The notes under the pieces were generated by a model. That model was not told where the DNA came from and made no database searches. It worked only from the letters and a program-made list of their open reading frames with translations. A DNA stretch of 64,000 nucleotides from Caenorhabditis remanei. Taxonomy: Eukaryota; Nematoda; Chromadorea; Rhabditida; Rhabditidae. The DNA is taken from contig NC_071328.1 of the NCBI RefSeq assembly GCF_010183535.1, forward strand, positions 15,376,001 through 15,440,000. The letters run 5' to 3'. A program made the translations under genes and the position numbers. Shown in pieces: positions 9,401 to 18,779 of the stretch (positions are counted from its first letter, which is position 1; each line of letters begins with the position of its first letter).

Positions 9401-11670
9401 TTTAGAAAAACTGGATTTTTCAAAAATTGGAAATACCTTCAAAATTACCGTCAAACCGAATTTCACAAAAGTTATATTTTTGTAGATCAATTTAAGCACT
9501 TTTATTTAATCATTGAAAAATGTTCATTTACTATTCAAAACTTCGAGATATAACACTTTGAAAAAAAATTTTAAGGCATTTTTTCAAAAACCAACTAATA
9601 TTTTGACACAATATCCTGCAGTAAAGTAGCAACTAATTCAATAAAACACTAATTATTTTTGTAGATCAAAACCAGGACTACATCTTTGTAGTTGACAACT
9701 TTTTCATAGCTCCGCCCACTTTTGAGATATGCGTCTTTAAACATTGCATCTGGGGGTGCGCGCGCTCAGGAGCCACTCAAACTTTAAAGGCGCATATCTC
9801 GAAAGTGGGCGGAGCTAGAGAAAAACTGTCAACTACAAAAGTGTAGTCCAGGTTTTGATCTACCAGAATATATAATTTTTGAAATTACCTAATAAAATCT
9901 GTTCCACTGACGGACTCTCAAAGTTGACCGATTTTCAAAAAAAATCAAAAAATTGGAAAAATTGCTTCTTGGAGTTTTTGACCCAAAATTGTCGATTTTT
10001 TTGAATTTTTGAGCTAATTACACTAATCGCACACGCCAATTATAATTTCCAGGTCGAACAACTGCAACGCGACGAAATGGACCAGATGCTGCACCGACTA
10101 CAAGTGGAGAACAAGCAGTTGCGGAAGGAGTTGGAATGGAAACGAGGCGCCGCGAGTACCATGGAAATTGATAGGTATGCAAGTGCGCTCTGTGGAGAAC
10201 CTGGGATTTTTTTTAACTTTTTGGCGGGAAATTTGAAAATTTGAAATAAATTTCTGTTTCAGAAGCTCAAAACGCCAAGTTGACCGTCGAAGCGAGAGCC
10301 GTGGCGGCACGTTGCCACTGAGAAATGGAAGGAGTGTGGTATCGTTGAAAAGTACGCAGAGTCAAAATGATGTGAGTAATTTTTGAGCAAAAAATGCAAA
10401 AAATGAGCATAAAATAGTGAAAAAATGGGAAAAAATGACTAAAAATTGAAATTTCCAGGTGATGGACGAGGCGAAGGCTCTCCGTATACACAAACAGCGA
10501 TTGGAGCATCGCTCGAGAATATTGGAGCAACAAAATGAGCAACTGGAGATGCAGTTGCAGAGATTGAAGAAGGTTATTGATGCGGTAAGTAAAAAAATTT
10601 TAATTTCAAAAAAAATTTTGGAATTTTTTTTCAAAAAACCTTTTTTTGCTCAATGACAAAATTGTATATCACAAAATAATAAACATCTTCTGGTAGATCA
10701 AAACTAGCTCTTCATTTTTGTAGTTGACGGTTTTTCTCTAGCTCCGCCCACATTTGAGATATGCGCCTTTAAAAGTGTGAGAGAGCGCAAAGAAGTCAAT
10801 GCGGTCACTTTTTTGATAATAGTCAGAAAATGGGTTTTTAATAGTTTTTAACGTCAGAAATGGAATTTTCCGGTTATTTTGATGTAAACATCACATTTTA
10901 GCGTTAAAAATCCGCCCACTTTTGAGATATGCATCTTTAAAGGTGACAAGAATGGTTTCCAGTGTAACTTTTTCATAAATTTTTCAAACGTGAAATTTTT
11001 TATATATCTGTGTAGATCAAATCTAGCTCTATATTTTTGCAGTTGAAACTTTTTTGATAGCTCCGCCCACCTTTGAGATATACGTAGTCAAAGTTAGGTA
11101 CCCCAGCGGGGGGCGAGAGAGCGTGCGAAAAGAGGAGCGCGTCTCGCTTCTCTGCGTCTCCCCCTCTCTTCATCTCTCGCTGTCTTAGATACCTATCTTT
11201 GAGCGTGTGTATCTCAAAAGTGTCCGGAGCTATCGAAAAATTTTTAACAGCAAAACTATAGAGCTAGATTTGATCTACAAAACTAGCTAAAAGTTTTGAA
11301 GTGGGACAATAAGAAGGAATGGGACGGGATCTCAAAGTATGGGTATTTTTAACTTTTTTTTTTACTAAAAACTTCAAATTTTCAGCAAAAACAAGCGCCC
11401 CTCTCCACCAACTCCCTACTCCGCGGCTCGCATGCTCAATGGACTCCAGAACGTGCTCTATCGGCAGCCCGTTCCGGCTCTCTCGGCACCATCGACCGTA
11501 ACCCTAACCCCGCCACTGACACAACAGCCGAGGATTCAGATGACGTGCCGCGTGGAAGCAGCGTAGGTCAAATGCAGAATCTGATGAACGCGTGCGACGA
11601 CTTGGGACGGGCGATGGAGTCGTTGGTGGTGTCGGTCGTGTATGATTCTGATGAGGAGAATGAGGATTGA
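405..11670 (+). CDS. dys-1: Dystrophin, C-terminal part (5' end outside window)
   Basis: Dystrophin links the actin cytoskeleton to the membrane dystrophin-glycoprotein complex in muscle and neurons. Exons: 405-700, 2046-2442, 2886-3044, 3876-4217, 5219-5381, 5432-5563, 5613-5681, 6806-7054, 7106-7285, 10053-10174, 10263-10371, 10459-10584, 11386-11670; all junction phases agree and give 875 residues. In order: the last spectrin-type helices (exons 1-3), a WW domain across the third junction (LPWQRA...LLPYYIE / [11 protein letters not shown]), the EF-hand-like region ([45 protein letters not shown]), a ZZ zinc finger with CNVC, CLTC, CDLC and paired H residues (exon 8), two leucine-rich coiled coils (exons 10 and 12), and a tail with [11 protein letters not shown] + EF + ZZ + spectrin order separates it from dystrobrevin. 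The exon at 405 starts with the last base of a codon, so upstream exons lie outside. Introns are 49 bp to 2.8 kb and repeat-filled. Confidence 0.97.
715..920. repeat. ~200-bp palindrome, copy 1
   Basis: Begins GTAGATCAAAA and ends TTTGATCTAC. The arms carry AGCTCC.CCCACTTTTGAGAT ending CTTTAAAG, and the reverse complement returns after a short loop. It lies in a dys-1 intron. Confidence 0.85.
1624..1935 (+). repeat. 27-bp minisatellite, tract 2
   Basis: About eleven units of the same 27-bp family as tract 1, with GATTCTA, GATTTAT and GTTTACG variants between the GC-rich cores. It lies in the dys-1 intron before the exon at 2046. Confidence 0.92.
2548..2602. repeat. Small palindrome (TACTCCTCGTGGACAAG), copy 1
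   Basis: Arms of about 23 bases around a short GTAGACGAGA loop; a perfect hairpin apart from one or two changes. Flanked by sequence (AAATTCTTAGAAAAAAGTTAG-like) also found at the other copies. Confidence 0.85.
3141..3342. repeat. ~200-bp palindrome, copy 2
   Basis: Same family as the copy at 715. Arms GTAGATCAAATC ... GATTCGATCTAC, with CCGCCCACTTTTGAGATATG and its complement inside. Confidence 0.88.
3659..3812 (+). repeat. 27-bp minisatellite, tract 3
   Basis: About five and a half units, alternating 'GCC' and 'GAC' at the unit end (AGCCGATT / AGACGATT), about 65 bases before the WW-domain exon. Confidence 0.92.
4261..4283. repeat. Small palindrome, half copy
   Basis: Only one arm (GTCCACGAGGAGTACACGGC) of the TACTCCTCGTGGAC family, just after the exon ending at 4217. 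Confidence 0.7.
4383..4437. repeat. Small palindrome, copy 2
   Basis: CGTGTACTCCTCGTGGACAA ... TTGTACACGAGGAGTACACC around GTTGGCGAGAC; arms slightly diverged. Confidence 0.85.
4543..4598. repeat. Small palindrome, copy 3
   Basis: GCCGTGTACTCCTCGTGGAC ... GTCCACGAGGAGTACACGGC; the arms are perfect and make this the cleanest copy. A lone half arm follows at 4704-4724, next to the minisatellite. Confidence 0.9.
4744..5203 (+). repeat. 27-bp minisatellite, tract 4 (longest in dys-1)
   Basis: About seventeen units, mainly with GATTTTA spacers. Two interior units read CATCAGGCCCCAGGCGATTG-like, repeated about 110 bases apart, which suggests higher-order duplication. It ends 13 bases before the acceptor of the exon at 5219. 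Confidence 0.93.
5720..5911. repeat. ~200-bp palindrome, copy 3
   Basis: GTAGATCAAATC to TTTTTGATCTA with CCGCCCACTTTTGAGATATG arms, in the dys-1 intron before the ZZ exon. Confidence 0.88.
6235..6312. repeat. ~200-bp palindrome, diverged half
   Basis: GTAGATCAAATCTAGATCTT ... GTAGTTGACGAC ... TTTGAGATATCA: the left arm only, with the CCGCCCAC core changed. A similar half lies at 9480-9560. Confidence 0.6.
6438..6752. repeat. ~200-bp palindrome, copy 4, loop filled with minisatellite-like DNA
   Basis: Outer arms match the family. Between CTTTAAAG and the returning arm, 6553-6667 holds four diverged pieces of the 27-bp minisatellite (GCGCCGCAGGCGCCCCA, GCTGCAGGCGCCCCAGCCGA), so the two repeat families are physically joined here. 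Confidence 0.85.
7444..7646. repeat. ~200-bp palindrome, copy 5
   Basis: GTAGTTCAAAACCAGGACTA ... CTAGTTTTGATCTAC with the usual CCGCCCACTTTTGAGATATG arms; the loop contains GTGCGCGCGCATCCCC. Confidence 0.86.
7891..9264. mobile_element. 1374-bp inserted element with long inverted termini
   Basis: It starts GTTTCTCATGTCATTTTTAA and ends with its diverged reverse complement (TTAAAAATGGCATGATAAAC); similarity continues inward for about 100 bases on each side. TTTAAA on both sides may be the target duplication, but the host is itself palindromic there. Inside are a nested palindrome (8298-8499), tRNA-promoter-like boxes near 8014 and 8063, and a GAGA-rich hairpin (8655-8800). A piece of the same terminus recurs at 10800-10910. 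No transposase is seen. An open frame at 8843-9030 with [12 protein letters not shown] before a GTAAGC donor is too short to assign. Confidence 0.65.
8298..8499. repeat. ~200-bp palindrome, copy 7 (nested in the insertion)
   Basis: GTAGATCAAAAATAGGGCTA to GCCCTGGTTTTGATCTAC with CCACCCACTTTTGAGATATA arms. It lies inside the 7891-9264 element. Confidence 0.85.
9661..9865. repeat. ~200-bp palindrome, copy 8
   Basis: GTAGATCAAAACCAGGACTA to CCAGGTTTTGATCTAC; the loop includes GGTGCGCGCGCTCAGG. Confidence 0.87.
10692..10944. repeat. ~200-bp palindrome, copy 9, rearranged
   Basis: Left arm 10692-10771 is normal. It is followed by about 110 bases matching the terminus of the 7891-9264 element, then a second CCGCCCACTTTTGAGATATG arm in the same orientation (10910-10944) rather than inverted. 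Confidence 0.7.
11012..11279. repeat. ~200-bp palindrome, copy 10, with GA-rich loop
   Basis: GTAGATCAAATCTAGCTCTA to AGAGCTAGATTTGATCTAC. The loop (11097-11195) is a GCGAGAGAGCG / CTCTCGC hairpin related to the one at 8655-8800. Confidence 0.85.
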
Positions 11671-11834
11671 TTTTTTTTTGTTATTTGTTTTTTTTTACTT
11701 ATTTTCTAGTCGACACCATTCACATTACAAAAATACGAAACTTGATGACATATTTATATTTATATGAACAAACGAATGTTATAATACAAACGATGCTCCG
11801 TTTGACGAGAGCTTGGATTTTTAATAAATGATTT
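11671..11834 (+). other. dys-1 3' UTR with AATAAA
   Basis: T-rich tail after the dys-1 stop with an AATAAA signal at 11823-11828. The signal lies only seven bases from the stop codon of the convergent gene FB1, so the two 3' UTRs must overlap or end very close together. Confidence 0.7.
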
Positions 11835-13716
11835 TTATGAGTCAGCATATTCCGCCCAAACAATCATCACAAAGTGTTTCGGTTCATCGTAGTTGATAGT
11901 CGCTGTGATATTATCACTTGGTCGTTTGATATCGGCACCTCCTGTCATCGAATAATTAGTGTCATGTCCCCTGAAAAAGAGCATCTTTACTATTAACAAA
12001 CGCAAACGGATGTATGCTTGTTTGTGTGTCGCCGATCCTACTGCCCTCCCTACTGGACCGATTTTTTTCGAACTTGGACCAAAAGATCAGAAATTTCCTC
12101 CGCATGATGCCAGTCTTTTACTTTTTTCAAAATTCTCAAAATTACGTCTTCGTGACACCTTCTCAGTGGCGCGTGGATAAAGGGGACTGTCCGATCTGGC
12201 AAATTAAGCAACTTTGACTTCAGGTAGTTGGTTCAACCCCGGCCATGAAATAATAGCGTTTTAAATCATTTGAATTTCATCTCTAACGTACCAGCGGCTA
12301 CATAGCCGTCTGGATTTCAAAATTACACACGTTAAATTATGTCTTCACACTTACTCGATTTTCAAAACTCTTTCCACATCCTGTCCTTGTTCAATGAATT
12401 CCACTCCGTCAAATACAGTCTCATAATTGATATCTTCCTCAACATCAATTTCTAACAGGCTCAAATGAGACCAGGCTCCAGTCATCCAGTGTTTCAATAA
12501 TACATTGAAGCCTTGGCTTGTCAATTTAGAGTCTTCTATTTTAATTATCTGGCTGTTTATACCCAATAAATCCTCCGGCTTAATCCAGAAACTATTAGAA
12601 ATGTTAACATGATGAAAGCTGCAGACAATTGGTTTAGCAGGGCGATAGTTTTCAGAGGGTATCGCAGAAAGTGAGAGATACTCGCATTTTACGTTTTCGA
12701 GAATATAATCGAGATCCTCATCGCGTGTTTTTTCATGTTCAATATATTGGAAGTTTTCTACCGTATTATGTGTTTCCACAGTCCACTCAATCAACGGCTT
12801 ATAATTATCCCCGGCTTTACCTAAAATGGTGATTTCATAGATATCTTGATTGAATACTTCCCGAGCGTGGTTTCCTATTTCAATCAATCCAGTTACTATA
12901 TCTTCGCAGAATAGGGCTAGACAATCATCATGCATTATAAATCGAACATATTGAAAGTATCCGTTCGATAATGTTGGCAATTCGATATCCATATTATCAA
13001 TAACATTCAAAATATCAGTAGAGCCGTAAGCGAGTGCGCCAATTCTGTTACAATATTTAAGTTGAAGTTGTACATTTTTCGAAGGACCCGAATAGGAAAC
13101 CGCAATGCTTTTTGATTTTTGAGAGCACAAAGAGAGGATAATTCTGAAAAATAGAAAAAAGTTAGTAGTGGGGGTATTAAACTAACTAGGGAATGTTCCA
13201 GACGTGACTTGGCCTTGGCTCATATCTTATAAGGTACTTCTGAACACGCTGATTCCGAATATGTGATTCAATTTTGCAGAACGCTTCACTGAACTGAGGT
13301 ATATGCATTTTAAGTCTTTTCTAGTGCAAAATCGCACTTTTATTTTTGGCATTTGCACCCGTCGTCATTAAATTTTTTTCTAGAAAAAGTTCCTAATGTG
13401 CGTTTTCAATTTCTCAAATTCACACGTATTACACAGAAAAAATTAGAAAAATTGATGTGAGTCTAAAATTGATTTTCAGCCATTACTTAAAATGTATATA
13501 TCTCAGTTCAGTGAAGCGCTCTGCAAAATTGAATTACATATTCGGAATCAGCGTGTTTAGAAGTACCTTATAGGATATGAGCCAATTTGAAAGGCCAAGT
13601 TACGTCTGGAACATTCCCTAGAAAGGGTTCACTTACATTCCATCTGGTCCAAAGTGGTCTAATACTTGTTTAAAAGGGATAAATGGAAGAGAGAATAGAC
13701 GGAATGAGGTAGTCAT
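11835..13716 (-). CDS. FB1: F-box/FBA_2-like protein, subfamily B
   Basis: Exons 13637-13716, 12355-13143, 11835-11970 (334 residues). The F-box (residues ~4-45, SFRLFSLPFIPFKQVLDHFG then ILSLCSQKSKS) would bind Skp1-type proteins in an SCF E3 ligase. The C-terminal part (~195-270: SFWIKPEDLL, LTSQGFNVLLKHWMTGAWS) fits the Caenorhabditis FBA_2 (sdz-33-like) region thought to select substrates. Residues normally TYWED here read LFCED. Exon 3 ends VWAEYADS instead of VWPDFAGNSY. Intron 1 holds a mariner-like MITE. It is convergent with dys-1. The ATG is chosen because all family first exons start there and measure 80 bases. Substrate unknown. Confidence 0.9.
13189..13618. mobile_element. Mariner-like MITE in FB1 intron 1
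   Basis: Terminal inverted repeats GGGAATGTTCCAGACGTGAC / its complement GT.ACGTCTGGAACATTCCC, about 130-140 bases per arm, flanked by TA on both sides (13187-13188, 13619-13620). No coding capacity. A truncated copy is at 53080-53130. Confidence 0.8.
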
Positions 13717-13781
13717 TGGGGAAGACTGAATGAATAGGTAGAAGAGAGGACTGACTGGGAGGAATGATGTGCAGATTGGAA

Positions 13782-13910
13782 TCTTGAAGTGCTAATTGGT
13801 CTGGGTCCGCCTATTGTGTATGTAAAAATGACTGACTGGTCAAATAAGAGATGGCAGACCTGTCAGTCATTTCTAAATACACAGAACACAGCCCTATTAG
13901 CATTTTAAGA
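13782..13910. promoter_or_regulatory. Palindromic promoter core, FB1 side plus unpaired half
   Basis: TCTTGAAGTGCTAATTGG at the FB1 end and ATTAGCATTTTAAGA at the other. The second half points to the + strand but no F-box gene follows, so the + partner is missing. The FB1-proximal half starts about 65 bases upstream of the FB1 ATG. Confidence 0.55.
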
Positions 13911-14342
13911 TTCCCATCTGCGGATAATCGCTCAGTCTATTTTAATAAACTGAATAAAGAATATAATTATTTTGAAAAGTGTGTGGGTTGTCTCTGTAGT
14001 CTTCGCAGTCTAGACTTTTTTAAGATTCTGATATTGGTAAGGTAAATTGTCTAGTCATCTGGAAACCTAGTTATGATCCATGAGTAGAAGACGCAGTCCA
14101 TGAGATATTCAGTCCTCTATTCTTTTATTTGACTAGACAGACACATTTAAATACACAGGACACAGATCTTGACCGATTAACACTAAAAGATTCACAACTA
14201 CAGAATTTAATGCCTTATTTATGAATGAATATTTATTAACAAACAAAACATGAAAAGTTTATAATACAAGCGATGGGTCGTTTGACGAGTGATTGGATTT
14301 TAATAAAAGATTTTTAAATACATATGAGACAGTGTTTCCAGC
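13911..14342. other. Intergenic FB1/FB2, promoter remnants
   Basis: No gene seen. 14097-14215 is a second, more decayed copy of the promoter half (TTTGACTAGACAGACACATT, CCGATTAACACTAAAAGATT). 14220-14342 resembles the 3' flank of F-box genes. Confidence 0.5.
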
Positions 14343-15465
14343 CTATTCCGGCCAAACAATCATCCCAAAGTGTTTCGGTTCATCGTAGTTGATAGTCGCT
14401 GTGATATTATCACCTGGCCGTTTGATATAGGCACCTCCTATCATTGAATAAATATTGGCTTCTCCCCTAAAATAGAACATTTTGAAATTACACATGGCTT
14501 GGAATGCCTCCACGACAAATCAACACTCACTCGATTTTCAAAACTCTTTCCACATCTTCTCCTCGTTCAATGAACTCCATACCGTCAAATACAGTCTCAT
14601 AATTGATCTCTTCCTCAACATCAATCTCCATCAGGCTCAAATAGGACCAGGCTCCAGTCAACCAGTGTTTCAGCAATACATTGAAATCTTGGCTTGTCAA
14701 TTTAGAGTCTTCTAATTTAATTATCTGGCAGTTCATACCCAATAAAACTTCCGGCTTAATCCAGAAACTATTCAGAATGTGAAGTTTAATAAGGTTGAAG
14801 ACAGGCGGTTTAGCAGGACGATAGTTTTCAGATGGTTTTGCAGAAAGTGAAAGATAGCGTGTGCACTTAACATTTTCCAGAATATAATCGAGATCTTTAT
14901 CGAGTGTTTGTTCATTTTCAATATATATGAAGTCTTCAATGAACTTTTGTGTGTCCATAGTCCACTCAATCAACCGCTTATAACGGTCCGCGTCTTTACC
15001 ACCAACGTATATTTGATAGATGTCTCGATTGAATATTTCTCGAGCGTATTTTCCAATTTCAAGCAATCCAGTTAGCTTGTCTTCCCAGAATGTGACTAGA
15101 CAATCTCCATGCATTTTATATTGAACGCCTTGGAATTGTCCGCTCGATAATGTTGGCAATTCGATATCCTTGAAATCCTTAATATCTATTGCATTCCAAA
15201 TATCAATAAAGTCGTTAGCTAGAGCATATATGTTACTATAGGTTGACGTCAGCTGAAGTTGGACATCTTTGGAAGGACCCGAATAGGAAACCGCAATGCT
15301 TTTTGATCTCCGAGAGCACAAAGACAGAATTATTCTGGAAAGTGGAGAAAGTTAGTTGCAGGTATTATACTAAGAGATCACTTACATTCCCTGTGGTCCA
15401 AAATGGTCTAAAATTTGTTTAAGTGGAACAAATGGAAGAGAGAATAGACGGAATGGGGTAGTCAT
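14343..15465 (-). CDS. FB2: F-box/FBA_2-like protein, subfamily B
   Basis: Exons 15386-15465, 14531-15334, 14343-14466 (335 residues). Closest to FB1 in exon 2 and in exon 3 (tail NYDEPKHFGMIVWPE). A TAG follows VWPE directly, and the bases after it still read AGNTVSY-like in frame, so the last residues were lost to a recent stop. The central motif is VTFWEDKLTGLLEIGKYARE. Divergent partner is FB3, but about 1.3 kb of inserted DNA now lies between their promoter halves. Confidence 0.9.
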
Positions 15466-15540
15466 TGAGTAAGACACTGAGGAAGACTGAATGAATAGGT
15501 ACAGGAGATGACTGGCCAATGAGGGACCTGCAGATAAGAA

Positions 15541-15620
15541 TCTTGAAGTGCTAATTGGTCTGTGTCAGCCTATTGTGTATGTAAAAATGACTGGTTGGTC
15601 AAACAAAAGAAGACAGGCCA
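15541..15620 (-). promoter_or_regulatory. Promoter half of FB2
   Basis: TCTTGAAGTGCTAATTGG through TGACTGGTTGGTCAAACAAA, about 75 bases upstream of the FB2 ATG. The mirror half is displaced to 16900-16953. Confidence 0.55.
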
Positions 15621-16018
15621 GTAGTAAAAAAACGAGGGAACACACAAAAACGCAAGAGAAACGACAATTTAACACACAAAAACAAAAAACAGCGAGAAAA
15701 TGCTATAAATTATATCAAAACCGAGTTTTGATACAAACTAAAAACCTGAAACGCGCAACACGCAACACATACGCGCAACGCAGATTTTATATGAAAAATC
15801 TATTTATTGAAAGCCCAACGGCTGAAAATCAATATAAAGAGCACAAAATGACTTTGGTTTAATAACGAGAAAAACTGAAACAAAAAGAACGGAATATCAC
15901 ACGGCACACTTGCCGGTTCTACCCCCAAAACTGATGAGAAAACTCATTTTTTGCGAGAAATTGACAGTAAAAGCGACGAGAGTGCGCGCGTGTCCATAGG
16001 TCAAACGCTCACACCGCG
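15621..16018. other. Insert of unknown origin between FB2 and FB3
   Basis: A-rich stretch (15621-15890) with an open Lys/Gln/Thr-rich frame that looks like low complexity, then 130 bases without a recognisable feature. Not similar to other intergenic spacers in the array. Confidence 0.4.
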
Positions 16019-16026
16019 ATATACAG

Positions 16027-16556
16027 CATAGTTGTCCGGAATCCGGATTCCGGAAATTCCGGATTCCGGAATTCCGGGTTTTTTTTTGACATTCCGGTTC
16101 CGGTTCCGGATTCCGGAAAATGAAAACTTTCATTCCGGTTCCGGATTCCGGAAAATGAAAATTTTCATTCCGATTCCGGATTCCGGATCCCGGTTTTTTG
16201 ATTTTTTTTTCCCGGAATTCTGAGGTTTAAATTTTAAAATTTTTTTTGAGTTTTAAAGACAACTGCATTACTTCTTTTTCGGTTTTGAACCTTAAAAGTA
16301 GTTTTAAACTTTATATGTCATTAAAACACTCGAAAAAATGACTTGGCCTTGCAAATTTATCGAATCATTCCGGATTCCGGATTCCGAAATTCCGGAATTC
16401 CGGGTTTTTTCGTCATTCCTGTTCGGGTTCCGGATTCCGGAAAATTAAAATTTTGATTCCGGTTCCGGATTCCGGATTCCGGTATTTGAAAAACTTGATT
16501 CCGGTTCCGGATTCCGGATTCCGGTTTTTCGAAAAATGGCATTCCGTACAACTATG
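16027..16556. mobile_element. hAT-like MITE with ATTCCGG-rich arms
   Basis: Termini CATAGTTGTCCGGAAT and complement of CATAGTTGTACGGAAT (one mismatch). A perfect 8-bp duplication ATATACAG lies at 16019-16026 and 16557-16564. The subterminal regions are runs of GGATTCCGGATTCCGG. No coding capacity. Confidence 0.78.
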
Positions 16557-16592
16557 ATATACAGAGGCAAGTCTGAAGACTTAACTGACTTA

Positions 16593-16853
16593 CTGTCGAA
16601 AAAATAAAGTTTCGACAAGGATTTTCAAAAAACATTTCGAGGGCTGGAACACTCAAGAGCATGAAGTTGTGGGCGGAGCTTAAACTGCAAGCGGCGCGGT
16701 TCTTAATTTGGAAAAAAACAACTGGAATTAGTACCGCGCCGCTTATTTAAGCTTGCAGTTTAAGCTCCGCCCACAACTTTATGCGTTTGCGTGTTCCAGC
16801 CCGCGAAATTTTTTTTTGTTGAAAATCCTTGTCGAAACTTTATTTTTTAACAG
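16593..16853. mobile_element. Mariner-like MITE upstream of FB3
   Basis: Long inverted repeats (CTGTCGAAAAAATAAAGTTT / complement of CTGTTAAAAAATAAAGTTT) meet near GGCGCGGT ... ACCGCGCC. TA flanks both ends (16591-16592, 16854-16855). The arms include TGGGCGGAGCTTAAACTGCA. Confidence 0.75.
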
Positions 16854-16899
16854 TATCAAGATGTATTTAATGAAAAACCACGGTGAAAACCGTACACAG

Positions 16900-16953
16900 T
16901 CAGTCATTTCCAAACACACAGAAGGCATACCTATACTTATTAGCACTTCAAGA
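16900..16953 (+). promoter_or_regulatory. Promoter half of FB3
   Basis: CAGTCAGTCATTTCCAAACA ... TTATTAGCACTTCAAGATTC, ending about 85 bases before the FB3 ATG. Confidence 0.55.
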
Positions 16954-17038
16954 TTCCTATCTGTAGGTGATCCCTCCCAGTCTGTTGGCCAGTCATCTCT
17001 TCTACTTATTCATTCAGTATTCTTCAGTGTCTTCCCCA

Positions 17039-18124
17039 ATGACTACCCCATTCCGTTTATTCTCTCTTCCATTTATTCCTCTTAAACAAGTATTAGACAA
17101 TTTCGGACCACAGGGAATGTAAGTGAACTCTTAGTCAGGTGCTCCTACTAACTTTCTCTTATTTCCAGAATAATTCTCTCACTGTGCTCTCTGAGATCGA
17201 AAACCATTGCGGTTTCATATAGCGGACCTTCCAAAGATGTTCGGCTAATGCTAGAGTTTGGACCAGGGTTGGAGAGTCTGGAGGTATCCAACACAAATAC
17301 ACTGTTGAGATTGGAAGAAACAGGAAAGCTTCCGATGGATGAGATATTGGAAACTGTCAGAATTGGCAGTTTTGAGAAAGTTCCAGTGAAAATAGAACAA
17401 GGAATTATGGGGAGAGAACACCTAATCACATATTGGGAGGATCGGATGATTGGAGTCGCGTCGATTGGGGATTACGGTAGAGAGATATTCAATCGGGATA
17501 TTTATGAAGTGAGGGTTGGAGAGAAACAGAAAGAAGATGATCATAGACGGGTGGCCAAATGGGTTAAAAATTCTCAAGAGACAATCCAAAGCCTGGATTG
17601 TTATTTCGAACCACAAATCGATAATGATCTGGATTTTATTCTGGAAAACTTCAAGTATACTCATGCTCTTGTTCTTTATGTGAGACCATCGGAACACTAT
17701 AGTCCTGCTAAACTTCCAAATTTCCGAACCGATAGTCTTTATATTTATATTAGTTTCTGGATCAAACAAGAACATTTGTTGACGATGAACTGCAATTATA
17801 TAGTGCTGGAAGTATCAAAATTGACCAGCCGTGATTTGAATGTATTCTTGAAGCACTGGATGGTTGGAGGATGCTCTAAATTGAAAGAATTGCGCGTTAT
17901 AACCGCGGAATCAATCGATTATCGAATTGTCTTAGATGGTGTAGAGTTCACGGAAAAAGGAAGAGATGTGCAAAGGGTTTATGTCGGGTAAGTACAAGTT
18001 TGATATGTTTAAAGCCTAATATTACATTTTCAGTGAAGATGAAAGCCATCGTACTATACGAGGCGGTTTCGATACTATACGATCAAGTGATAATGTCAAA
18101 ATAACTATTCAACAACGGCGGTGA
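17039..18124 (+). CDS. FB3: F-box/FBA_2-like protein, subfamily A, frameshifted tail
   Basis: Exons 17039-17118, 17169-17987, 18034-18124 (329 residues). Exon 2 has FG..LESLEVSNTNTLLR, TVRIGSFEKVPVK, ITYWEDRMIGVASIGDYG and the FBA_2 core SFWIKQEHLLTMNC ... KHWMVGGCSKLK. In exon 3 one extra base near 18110 shifts the frame (ITIQQRR then TGA at 18122). Without it the frame reads on to MMIVWPDSAGNSY and a stop at 18180-18182. The C-terminal ~20 residues are therefore lost, unless this is a sequencing error. Closest paralogue is FB7. Confidence 0.85.
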
Positions 18125-18199
18125 GAACTCGAGATTTTTTATGATGATTGTTTGGCCAGATTCCGCTGGGAATTCCTATTGATTTATAATGTATCAAGT

Positions 18200-18775
18200 T
18201 TCTTGTGTTTTTATTAAAGCATGTAACATTTGTGGTTACTGTAATAATAAATAAAGCGTTTTTCCCTCCAAAACTTAGTTAGTATTAGATGTGATTCAAA
18301 TAATTGTGTTGCTGACAGAAGGAGGGATTATCACTAACTAGGAAAATGGCGTATTTGAGAGTTTGAGTCCCCTGAAGCTCGAGATATTTGAGCAGAAAGT
18401 AACAGTACTAAATCATACATTAATTTCCTTCGTTAAAGGTCCAGAGATGTCGGAAGTATTTCAAAACACCAAAAATATCTTTGAAAACACGTGATTATCA
18501 ATTGAAATTCAAGACATTTTCAGCTAGTCACATTGGCACACCAAAATGGGCTATTCTGAGTAGATATGGTTTTCTGATAGGGTATAGTAGTGCTATTTAA
18601 CTGATGGCAACCGTACCAATATCAGAAACTCAAAATAGTCTATACTGCGACTTACTAGTTAGAAAACAAACAGAGCCATCCCACACTTTCCAGAAGAAAG
18701 ATATTCTTTATTCAGTTTATTAAGATCGACAATAAAATCAGTAAATTGTTATATGGTATCATAGATCGGACGAAA
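18200..18775. repeat. Duplicated downstream segment, copy a
   Basis: 3' flank of FB3 with AATAAA near 18250, then about 450 bases (GTTGCTGACAGAAGGAGGGA ... CTGATGGCAACCGTACCAAT) that recur after FB7 (25610-26060) and FB11 (32950-33417). No gene seen in any copy. Confidence 0.8.
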
Positions 18776-18779
18776 AAAC

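Noticed and set aside
405..11670. Dystrobrevin or utrophin as identity
   Set aside because: Dystrobrevin lacks spectrin repeats and the WW domain seen here; nematodes are known for a single dystrophin orthologue, dys-1.
15548..15862. Lys/Arg/Gln-rich ORF
   Set aside because: A-rich low-complexity insert; no splice or start evidence and no similarity elsewhere in the window.
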